Origin: Uranotaenia lowii | Taxonomy: Eukaryota > Arthropoda > Insecta > Diptera > Culicidae | Assembly (NCBI RefSeq): GCF_029784155.1 | Contig: NC_073692.1 | Span: 233,138,503-233,202,502 of the forward strand | Reading direction: 5' to 3' | Length of the DNA stretch: 64,000 bases | Part shown: positions 33,400 through 42,215 of the stretch, in pieces | Layout: each line of letters starts with the position of its first letter | Numbering within the stretch: position 1 is the first letter of the stretch | The notes under the pieces: model-generated | Told to the model about the DNA's origin: nothing | What the model saw: only the letters and a program-made list of their open reading frames with translations | The model's database searches: none | Made by a program: the position numbers and the translations under genes

Positions 33400-34800
33400 T
33401 TGAATTTTCGAGAAATTGATTTTTTTTAAATGAGATTCGGATTTAGAAAAAAAAGCTATGCCAATGAACGCAATTTTATCAAAACTGAGAATAAATTTTC
33501 CAAAGTGAAAAAAAAAGTTAATAAAACAAAAATTTTGAAAAAAAAACTCAATGCATAACCAGACTTAAATAAGTCTTCATTTTGTTTAAAAAAATAGTAA
33601 TAAGAACCTATTTTTTGTTGATAGAAAAAAGGCAATCAAATGTTTCCTTAGATGAAGTGAGTGTTGCGTAAGCATAGTTTTACCGCGTAATACCGAAACC
33701 GAAAACCTGTATCCCAGGAAAAGTTTTCTAATACCGAATACAGGTTTTAGGTCCTTCCAAAACCAGTTTTTTTTGGTATTGATTTGTTCGAATACATGTG
33801 TTTTTTAATTAAGTTCAAAATGATGTAGATGATTCATTCCACCTGATATACAATTGCCCATCGTTTGCTCAATTACGTTTTCGTATTTTAGGACAACATG
33901 TTTTAAGTGAATCCAATTTTAAAAAATTAAACCTTAAGAACATACTTTCTTTCCTCATACTTTGTGGAAAAGAGCTATAAAGCTTCAAGAATTTGAACCC
34001 CCCTCATGGGATCTAGGTTTTCTCAGGTAAATAATGAAATCTATATATAAAAAAGGCCAGGCACAATTTTCCCGAATGTTTGGATAACGTGCCGCTATTG
34101 AGCCAACCCTCTTCTTATACGTGATATCTGATTGGTGAGGAAAACTTCTGCAGTATTTTTTTTTGAGAAAATAGAGCTTCAAATTTCGTACAGGTGATAA
34201 AAAAAATTAATTAGTGTTAATATTTTTCAACCTAGTCGATCATATAGAACTGACAAGCCTTGCAAAAAATGACTGTCCGAGAAGATTTTAATGAGTGTTT
34301 TTGTGAAACCACCTTCTTAAAAAAAATTAGAATTTTATGTATATGTAAAGGTGTCAATTTCATGATATCTTGCATGTACGTGAAAAGCCTAACCCACGAC
34401 ATTTAGGTGAAAACTTGATGTTTGCTGCGCAGAACATTTAAAACGGATGTAAAAACCATCGAGTAGCCTAACTCGCCTAAAATTTCACACGTATGGAGAG
34501 GTCCTATCAAATAAAAACTATCTTCAACGACATAAAGACACAAAGGAAAAAGAAACCAACCAACCCGTAAAAGATGCAACAAAAAATTGAACTACCAAAA
34601 CATAAGATAGGAAAAATCAGTAAAAAAGAACACTAAATAGCTATTTTTGTTTTGCTTTACCTCTAAATTTTGATTACATTTGTTTATTCTACAAGTTTTA
34701 TACATGAATTGAATGGAGTTTTTATAAAACAACCAATTTTCTTATTACTGCTAATTATTTTCATTATTTGGTGTTGAATTGAGATTTTCTGACACCATAT
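33400..34800. other. Interior of the 3-kb element, AT-rich
   Basis: No frame above 65 codons with any motif. No similarity recognised elsewhere in the window. Confidence 0.35.
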
Positions 34801-35668
34801 AAATCAAATTGGACAGGTCTCGGGGTAAATATGAACAGCGCTCGGGGTAATTATGAACAGGTTTTGGGGTAATTATGAACATATTTTTTTAAGTAAAAAA
34901 TCACCATACACTGCTTACTATGGGTAAATGTAACGTATAAATACTGTTAATTTTCAAAAATTTTACACCAAGTTCGTAATCCGTGTTCAAAATTACCCCC
35001 TAGAGAGGGGGGTAAATATGAACAGACGGGGTAATTATGAACAGACGTCTCAAGGACGTGAGTTGCGACCAAAAAAAAAAGTTGCTCTACAGAATGATGG
35101 AGAGCACGGAAACATTCATTGTTAGCAGCCTTTTAGAATTTATGTTAAGAAATAAACATATAATGGCTGTAAGTGTGCCAAATGGAGAAATTTTGTTCAT
35201 AATTACCCCACCTAGCCCTACATAGTTTTCAAAATTTGAAAAAAAAACCCTGCGTATCAATCTAATGATTTGTAGTTTAATTGGTAAAAATAACCGAAAA
35301 AAATTCTCAAATTCTACCACTTCAAAATAGTTGGTCCGCACTTGATAAAAACTTTTTATAAAATCTCTCCTCGATCATTTTCAACTCCTGTCATTTTTTT
35401 CTAATCTACTTTTATCCATTTATTTTTTTCAAAACTAGAAGTGTTCTTATTTAAAAAAAACATGATATTTACCGATAAGGCTGGACAAATTAAATAGGTG
35501 ACTTACACTGGAAAATCCTAAATTTAGCCTCAATTTAAATTCATTGATTCAACATAGAAAATCATTCAAATAAAACGTTTTTTGTGTTTTTTTTTCTCAA
35601 AATAAGCAGCATTTTTCCAAAGTTTATATAAAACGACATTAAATAACTCGTTTAGCTCTTACTATTTA

Positions 35669-36080
35669 AGGTTGCCAGAATATTTTCCAGACATATCCGG
35701 ACCGGGCGAATCCGGGCAATTATATCTTAAAACCTGTCAAAATCCGGGCATCTTATTTCAAAATTGTCAACCCAAAATCCGGGCCATACCAAGGCAAATT
35801 TGGTTAAAACCACGGAATTATTCAATACAAATAAAGAAGAAAGCACTTGAAAATATATTTTCACATCAAAACAAATCAGCAGGTTTTGAAACGTATTTCA
35901 GGATACCGAAAAACTGTTCATGATTATTTAGAATAATCTGCTCAAAAATAAAATCGTTTTGGGACTCAAAAAAAAATTATAATAGCTCAACTTATGTTTT
36001 TTTCGAACCGAAATGTCCTAAATTTTGTGTCATATATCCGGGCAAGTCCGGGTAAGACCAAGCAATCTGGCAAGCTAATC
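35669..36080 (+). mobile_element. CCGGGC-repeat family B, best-preserved copy
   Basis: Starts AGGTTGCCAGAATATTTTCC and ends AAGCAATCTGGCAAGCT: GGTTGCCAGA and TCTGGCAAGC are inverted, giving about 10-bp termini. Internal ATCCGGACCGGGCGAATCCG, AAATCCGGGCAT, AAATCCGGGCCATA and ATCCGGGCAAGTCCGGGTAA blocks lie in one orientation, as in family A. About 410 bp, no ORF; a non-autonomous DNA element. Confidence 0.6.
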
Positions 36081-36719
36081 TTAGCATCTTCATAACAATG
36101 GTTCAGTTGAGCGTTCTTTGAGAACGTTCAAGCGATGTTATAAAATTTCTATTGAAGAGAATATTATTCTAGTTACTTCCAAATGATGATGGCTCAAGAT
36201 TTTCTCCGGACTCCTAGCAGAATCCCTTGAATGTAAAGCCTAAACCAAAAGTCAAATTCCGGATAAAATACAACAGGACTACCGAGCGAAAAAAAAAACT
36301 ATTTTCAATCAAATAATGAATGAATGGAAGAGTCAAATGAAATAAACTTGGAAGGTAATCAAAAACGGCTGTTTAAAAATATAGAAATTTTTTTTTAAAT
36401 TTTGGAATTCAAATTATTTTGAATTACAACAACGATTGAAGTGTTGGCGGTTTACAAAGATGGAAGGTTTCTTAAGAATTCATTTTTTTTAAAAGAAATT
36501 TAATTTTTTCCATATTTTATTACTTTTTATGAAATATTTTAGCTTAAGGAACATATACATCCGTATGTAAATAGTCATAAAAATTAAGTTTTTTAGAGTT
36601 TCCGCGAGACATCTACGCTTTTTTCTGCGATGCCCCACTTTTTTTCGTTAAATATCCCGCCTTTTTCTGAAAGTATCTGGTAACCCAAACTGAAATAAGT
36701 ACCTGTTTTAGCTGAAAAT
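36081..36719. other. AT-rich region, nothing supported
   Basis: No coding-like frame and no repeat relationship recognised. Confidence 0.3.
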
Positions 36720-37260
36720 CTCCACTGTACACATGAGCACAAGTACGAATGTCAAAGGTCAAAGAACGACTATTTAAAATTCAGCATTCATGATTCAAGT
36801 CAAGTAAACAAATAGTTTTATAACAATCAGTTACTGTGTTTCGTTTGATTCTGATTTGGCAAGCTTTTTGCGTAAATTCCGTATTCCTCAGTGTTCAGTC
36901 CACCCAGCGGACTGAAGAACCGGAGAAACAGCGAGAAGAGAGAAAATCCGATGCGCGACGCCCGAGTAGCGAGCGCTATAAAAACAAGCGGTCGCGCTCC
37001 AGTCGGGTGAGTTTTGATCCAACCGTCGTGCGAGCAACATCGTCCCGAGAGAGCCGAGAGCGGCTCAGAAAGAGAGCCAGCCAGCAGTGGGCTGCATCAA
37101 GGCCACCGGAAGATAGCAGCAGCCAACGTTGCTCGTAGCGACAAGTGCTTATACAAGAAGACGTGTCAAGTTAAGTGTAAATAATTTCAAGAGAAATAAA
37201 GATGTATCATCGTCGGCAGTAAACAAGTGTTCTCTTTGCTTCGCTCTCACTCTTGTTCCG
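36720..37260 (+). promoter_or_regulatory. TATA promoter unit, LTR-like or host first exon
   Basis: Unique GC-richer sequence with TATAAAAA at 36977-36984, an initiator-like CTCCAGTC at 36998-37005 and a donor-like GGGTGAGT just after it, then AATAAA at 37196-37201. Promoter followed by polyadenylation signal within about 220 bp is the U3-R order of an LTR, but I cannot find convincing TG/CA ends, a target duplication or a primer-binding site. A 100-codon frame (36836-37138, +) is Arg/Ser-rich (KNKRSRSSR, SRESRERLRKRASQQW) and has no ATG in a useful place, so it is not called as a gene. Alternative: promoter and first exon of a host gene. Confidence 0.4.
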
Positions 37261-37275
37261 ATGCCACAATCAATC

Positions 37276-37305
37276 GGCTCTTTTCAGAGCCAACATTCGA
37301 AAGAG
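37276..37305 (+). terminator. Canonical histone mRNA 3' stem-loop with U7-like element, no histone gene
   Basis: GGCTCT-TTTC-AGAGCC at 37276-37291 is the exact metazoan consensus SLBP hairpin, with 5' flank CAATC and 3' flank AACA. GAAAGAG at 37299-37305 sits 8 nt downstream where U7 snRNA would pair. A histone stop codon should lie about 20-60 nt upstream on the + strand; no histone C-terminus (H2A, H2B, H3, H4) is visible in any frame there. Only about 290 nt separate the TATA box at 36977 from this hairpin, too short for any core histone coding region. Confidence 0.6.
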
Positions 37306-37314
37306 TTTGGATTT

Positions 37315-37451
37315 CGGTCAACCAGGCGACCGAGTCTTGGCCCCCAGGCAGCGTTGTGACAACCTGTCTCCACTGGTGGGACAACCATGCGTGGTTGTCC
37401 CTTTGAGGTCCAATCCCACGAGGGGGGCGGACAAATTTGCCACACCAGTGG
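37315..37451 (+). ncRNA. Candidate structured RNA region with three-way junction
   Basis: Successive hairpins by inspection: CGGTC/GACCG (37315-37319 with 37328-37332) and GTTG/CAAC (37353-37363), then a closing stem CCACTGGTG/CACCAGTGG (37370-37378 with 37443-37451). The closing stem encloses GGGACAACCA/TGGTTGTCCC with a TGCG loop (37378-37401, first G shared with the outer stem) and GTCC/GGAC with inner CCC/GGG (37408-37432). Perfect 9- and 10-bp stems nested this way are unlikely by chance. Could be an RNA leader of the upstream transcription unit, a retroelement packaging-type leader, or DNA-level palindromes. No covariation test was possible. Confidence 0.35.
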
Positions 37452-37904
37452 TAGTTTTGCCAAGCGCTCACAGTAAGCATACAGTCCACCCTCTCCACTC
37501 AGTAATATTCCATATTCAGCATAGTTGCCGAATATGACATGAAAAACGAAAATTTTTGACAGCGTTGTGTTAGCGTCAATTATAAATTCAAAATATCTCA
37601 ATACTATGGTTTTGAATTATTCTGGCGTGAGTGGTAAAAATAATGAAAATACTGCCGAGAATATAAAAAAAAAATTGTATTTGCGGATAGTTGTGTAAAA
37701 TGTCATGATTGACAAGAGTCTGTTTGTAGCTTTATAATTTTCTATGTGTGGTTTTTAAATTTGAGCGTGTAGTAATTGTATTAATTCGAGCCAAATTAAG
37801 TGTTAAGAGTTAAGAGTGTAAACGTGTTAACGTACACGTTAACAACATATACAAGAATTGACAAAACAAAACTAAATCCGTGGAACGAAAAAAATTAAGC
37901 ACCA

Positions 37905-38469
37905 GAATTCGTCATTGCGATTGTGATTTGCTGAACGTTGTGAGGTTACCGGTTACCGTCCGTCGCTTACATCCCGGAGTCGAAGCCAACAAATTAGAAG
38001 CCAAAATCGAGTTGATTTGGAGAAGAAGTGAGACAATACGAGAGCCTCTAAATGGATCGGAAAAAACTGTTTCCTCCCACTATTAGGCAACGGGAGATAG
38101 CGGACGATGGTTTTTCTGACCCAGCAGCAACTAGAGCGATCTTCAGCGGAAAAGAAGCCGTAGGCCGAAAACATTTCCGTGCCACTAGTGAAAAGGAATT
38201 GGAAGACGAAAGAAAAACTGCACGTAAGGGTGAGTGAATCAAACCGAATTTCATCCCTCCTGAGTTGCATCCAAATCTTCTCGATTTTCAGTGCCGGAAC
38301 ATAACCACTAGCTCGGCAATCATCTGGTGGATGTTTTGATTGGAAGAAGACTCGTGGGTGAGCAGCGATTTTGATTGTCTGATAAGAAAAGATAGTAAAG
38401 CCATTGTTATTCATCGTTGTTTGGGAGCTAAAGGCACTATTGGCTCAAGCTCAGTTGTCTGACCTAGCC
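37905..38469 (+). other. Left arm of inverted paralogous pair, intron-containing copy
   Basis: Collinear with the reverse complement of 38757-39173. Landmarks in order: GAATTCGTCA (37905), a GACCCAGCAGCAACTAGAGC block, CGAAAGAAAAACTGCACGTA, then after a 62-bp gap GCCGGAACATAACC, TGATTGGAAGAAGAC, GGGAGCTAAAGGCACTAT and AGCTCAGT.TG. By eye the arms are about 65-70 percent identical. The gap (38230-38291) has GTGAGT at its left and TTCTCGATTTTCAG at its right edge. Confidence 0.65.
38052..38229 (+). CDS. Candidate first coding exon, unrecognised basic protein
   Basis: ATG at 38052 opens MDRKKLFPPTIRQREIADDG, followed by FSDPAATRAIFSGKEAVGRK and HFRATSEKELEDERKTARK, to a strong donor GG|GTGAGT at 38230. 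The 62-bp intron 38230-38291 ends CGATTTTCAG. Splicing joins to VPEHNH and an immediate stop at 38308-38310, so the product would be only about 66 residues, highly charged, with no known domain. The homologous minus-strand arm retains the frame at first (ATG at 39069, LRQRRLDRD...) and later in a shifted frame (ARKLPEHN), which argues that some coding sequence was once under selection. A 5' non-coding leader could run from 37500. May be a short ORF in a non-coding or TE-derived transcript. Confidence 0.32.
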
Positions 38470-38756
38470 GAAACAGATCCAGCCGGAAGCAGACAGCAGA
38501 GGTGCTCCGAGCCTTTGCCATGCGCCCGTTGAGCAGTGCAGCCAGGCAGAGTTGCCAAAATCTGTAATATGCTGTGATAACTGATAAAACCCAGCTGTGA
38601 TACGATTGTTGTGCGTTTTGGATGTTGTGTTTGTAAATTATAATAGAAAACGAGCCCGTGAGTAGATCTGATGTAAGCTACCTTAAGTTTTAAAAATGTC
38701 GTGTGAAATGTAAAAATGCTACAAGATTTGGGTTTGGCGTATTTGTGTTGTGGTAA

Positions 38757-39173
38757 GAGGCCAGGCTTGGCCAGTAGACTGAGCTGGACACCATAGTGCG
38801 TTTAGCTCCTGAACAACGACACTCGGCTCTCCAACAACAACCTGCTGGGAGTCGTTGTCTTCTTCCAATCAGAACTTCCACCATCAGTGGGATGATGCCC
38901 AGATTAAGGTTATGTTCCGGCAACTTGCGTGCGATGTTTTCTTTCGCTTTCTTATTCGCTTTCCAAGAACAGCACGACCCCATTTTCGACTTTTAGTCCT
39001 CGCTCGTTCTGGCCTTTCTTGCGACTGGGATCCAATTGAATCGCGATCGAGTCTCCTTTGTCTTAGCATAAACCGTTACGATAGATGGCTTCAGTTCCAG
39101 AGTGTGTAGGAACGGTGGCAATTTCACTAAAAAAAAATCATTCAAAACAATCACGAGATCGGCTGACGAATTC
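38757..39173 (-). pseudogene. Right arm of inverted pair, intronless copy
   Basis: Minus-strand copy of 37905-38469. At the position of the left-arm intron it reads GCACGCAAGTTGCCGG without interruption, aligning base for base with the spliced left arm (GCACGTAAGG joined to TGCCGG). The frame starting at 39069 (MLRQRRLDRDS...) must shift to reach ARKLPEHN (38690-38983 frame), so as it stands the coding part is broken. No poly(A) tail is evident at its 3' side (near 38750). It could be a retrocopy, or the ancestral intronless form with the left copy having gained the intron. Confidence 0.5.
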
Positions 39174-39189
39174 ATTTTCTTGTTTTGAT

Positions 39190-40600
39190 GTTGTTTTGGT
39201 TTCCTTTGTTTACTTTTTCCATGCGGTTTTCGTTTGACAGCTTACACTCTTAAAATAAAACACGCATTTTTACATTCTATTGGTAGGATTTACTACACAC
39301 TCAAGACGAAATAACTATAAGTTCTGAATTATAAAAATACACGTTTTTGAGGTGAAAATCCAGAGTTTAAAAGAGTACTCTTGTTTGTGTACTTATTATG
39401 CGGTCTCAACTAACCGATTTTACTTTTATTTGAATTTTGTGATGATACTGTAATGTTTTGGTAAAATTTCGTCAGCTAACAAACTATGAGTGGAGGTTCT
39501 TAGAAGGGCAACTTACCCTATGTTATTAATTAACGAATTAGAAAACCCCGGATCAAAAATTTATAAGTTTTCGAGTATTGAATACATTGATCATTGTTCT
39601 CAAATAAAAATTTCACTAGAAAATTTACTGAACAGAAATTCCAAAAAATAGGCCCTATGATTTAAAAAAACCAATCTGAATATCTCTGAAGTCTGTCGAA
39701 AGTCGAAAGCGATGTTTTCTGTAATGTTGAATTGATACAATGAAACAGAAAAAGGGACTTTTCACATTCAAGCCCGGGTTTTGTCGATTTTTTCCTTATT
39801 TTTAATACTTCTCATAACATTTTACCAAGTAAGCAGCCACATAACCTCTGTTTAACACGCGAACGTTTAGAGTAATAAGTGCCAGTTTTTTTTCCTGTGG
39901 AGAAAAAAACTGCTGAAAAAATCGATTACCTTCTATTTGTTACACATAAAAACTTTTATTTTTAAACTCAATTTAAAATCAAACGGCGTTTTCTTCCAAA
40001 GATAGGAACTATCGTGAAATCTATATTTTTCCAAGTGAAGGACGCTTCGATCTTCCGGCAATGCTGAAGTTATTATTTACCTACTTCAACAATGAAAAGA
40101 GCAATTTGCCGTCCTACAATTAGTTGAGGCACCATCCAAGGTACTCGCCAGTTAAGTTTCCATGTGTCGTAACTCGTAACACGCATATCCGTACCCGTTA
40201 AGAATACACAATTATACGGCCAGAGAAAAATAAGTGGAAGCATTGGTCTTCTTGCTTGCCAGCTGGGAGTCCCAGAATCGATTCCTTGTTGAATATTTAA
40301 ATTCCAGTGACATAGATTCCTTGTCAACGGCATCATCATGAATGGTGCTGGCTTGGTGCTGTTGATTTACGAGGACATTTCCGTGCCATGCTAATTTCAA
40401 ATGCAAACAGCAGTTGTTTTGTGCGGCCATTAGCCGAACATTTATTTTGCTTAGGTTTGTAGAAAAATATGAAAACTAGAACGAAACCTACGACGAAGCA
40501 GGACACCTAAGAGCCTAGTTATAGTTCTCCGGAAACCTGAGGCTTTTCGTTTTCGTTTGAATTGATGTTGCATTGAAGTTGACCCAGTTTTTTAAGTTTC
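39190..40600. other. No recognisable feature
   Basis: AT-rich to 40000, then non-repetitive moderate-GC sequence with short frames on the minus strand (40073-40430) that lack convincing splice context. Confidence 0.3.
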
Positions 40601-40884
40601 AAAACTGCCGCCACTAGCCGAGGGAGCATAAAATATAAAACTGCAGTGCCCGAATTGATGCGGAAAAATTGCCTCATGAATTGGTTATATCTAAATTACC
40701 GGCCCGGCAGAAGTGTGCAACCACCCATCATTTGGTGAGAGCGGGAACTTCGAAAAAGAAGGGAAAAACTGCGACCATATGCATTTGGGAAATTCCAACC
40801 CATCTGTGGTTGATGTTGGGGAGGTGGGAAAATCCCCTGTATATGTATGTGTAACTAAGGTTATTGTATTGCATGTAATTGCAG

Positions 40885-41041
40885 TGGACCTGCATTCGTC
40901 CGGCTGATGGTAAATTGAAAGGAAAATCCAAGTTCATTGTGGTTCCGAGAACTCCTGCTGACCTTTCGAAGGGGGTGATAGGCAAATTCCTGGAAAAAGA
41001 TAGCGTTGTAAAAGTGGCGTCCGACCTTTGCCATTGGCATG
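40885..41041 (+). CDS. Candidate coding exon (unrecognised)
   Basis: Acceptor GCATGTAATTGCAG ending at 40884, then WTCIRPADGKLKGKSKFIVV and PRTPADLSKGVIGKFLEKDS up to a weak donor (ATG|GTACAAGT) at 41042. Length 157 nt, phase 0 in and phase 1 out. The composition (Lys, Gly, Val, Asp, Pro) is coding-like and the segment sits in a non-repetitive island (40600-41160). Upstream, 40650-40850 also has coding-like frames but with no shared splice logic. No family recognised. The unusual donor keeps confidence low. Confidence 0.27.
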
Positions 41042-41159
41042 GTACAAGTAATACAGAAAAATCCATTCCGTCAGGATTTTTATTGATATTTTCCCAACAC
41101 CGAAGGTCTCGGAAAAACGAGGTTGAGGTTTTAAGCTTATCAAATATAAATTTATGGAG

Positions 41160-41773
41160 AAAATTATAGGGTCAGTAACCTTGGCTATTATTTCTATTCG
41201 TAGAATGTTTAGATGATTACTAGTAATAGACAGTGAATATTTTTTCATCTCACTAAACCTTTCAAAAATGTTCGAGTCAATATGACCCAAGAGCATATTC
41301 CAATCATCATAATGATCATTCCGATATACTGAAGAACTAGAACTTTTGTGAGACTACACAGAAATTTTTTTTGACTATTACGTGTCACTGAAAACTGCAA
41401 CCTTTAAAATAAATCACCTGTATTTAACAAAACCTGTGATTTTAAATTGTTTTCCTTGAAAGTTAACGAAGATTCATTTATTATTACAGCAAATGTCCTG
41501 TAAAAAAGTTGTACACTAAAAATAAAATGTCACGTAATCATGATTTCGACCTGTCAAATTACGGTAAACGTTCTGCCCCTTTTTGTTACAGGACATTTGC
41601 GTAATTTTACAGGAAATAATTTTTCCTGTGTAGATATGTTCTAGGAAAGTAATAATCAAATAAACGAGAAAAAACTCAAATTTGTGTTTTGAAAATCGGT
41701 TAAATGAGACATAAGGAAGCAAAGCAAAGCGAAAGTTGAATGTCTTTTTAAGTAAGATTTTTTTCTACCGGAA
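41160..41773. other. AT-rich region, nothing supported
   Basis: A short inverted pair, GCAAATGTCCTGTAA (41490) and TTACAGGACATTTGC (41585), about 95 bp apart is the only structure seen; perhaps a small MITE remnant. Confidence 0.35.
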
Positions 41774-42215
41774 TATGAGCGAAACTTGGTGCACATATGC
41801 GGTAACGACGCGAAAACTGCAAGTATTTGTGAACCGCTGCCTGCGGAATATCATCCGCGCTTGGTGGCCTGGCAACTGGATCTCGAATGAGGAACTACAT
41901 CGCCGGTGTCATCAAAGGGCGCTAGAAATCGAGATTCGGGAACGTAAGTGGAGATGGATTGGGCACACGCTGCGAAAAGATGAAAACGAGTTTTGCAGAG
42001 AGGCGCTTGACTGGAATCCAGAAGGTCATCGAAGAAGAGGCAGGCCCAGAAACTCGTGGCGGCGAAGCCTAGCCGCTGAAATCCGAACTGTCGACGAGAA
42101 TCTTGACTGGGGCCAGGTGAAGACGCTGGCTCCGGATCGTCAACAGTGGAGGTCTTTTACCACGGCCCTATGCACCGGTGGATCGGCGCGGGATCATTAA
42201 GTAAGTAAGTAAGTA
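41774..42215 (+). mobile_element. RTE-like LINE 3' end, copy 2, with (TAAG)n tail
   Basis: Encodes the C-terminal end of a LINE ORF2: CTYAVTTRKLQVFVNRCLRN, IIRAWWPGNWISNEEL, HRRCHQRALEIEIRERKWRW, IGHTLRKDENEFCREALDWN, GRPRNSWRRSLAAEIRTVDE, ending WRSFTTALCTGG.SARDH and a TAA that opens the (TAAG)n tail (42196-42215). The frame is uninterrupted, unlike copy 1 at 3996-4645. 5'-truncated near 41774, so no reverse transcriptase or endonuclease domain remains and the piece cannot act alone. The near-intact sequence suggests a fairly recent insertion. Confidence 0.85.

Larger units (their letters stand above)
32223..35219. mobile_element. Three-kb inverted-repeat element with GGGGTAATTATGAACA ends
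   Basis: Left end 32223-32248 (AGGGTCAAG then TGGGGTAATTATGAACA) and right end 35194-35219 (inverse, AGGGCTAGG then TGGGGTAATTATGAACA) are a 26-bp inverted pair with three mismatches. The motif GGGGTAA(T/A)TATGAACA recurs inside both subterminal regions: near 32249, 32580 (inverse), 32609, 34823, 34841, 34865, 34983 (inverse), 35009 and 35028. No transposase frame. No clear target duplication. It contains a nested SINE (32876-33325). Confidence 0.65.

Noticed and set aside
36836..37138. Arg/Ser-rich 100-codon frame resembling an SR protein domain
   Set aside because: It spans the TATA box and has no start codon or splice acceptor at its beginning; promoter or leader sequence is the simpler reading.
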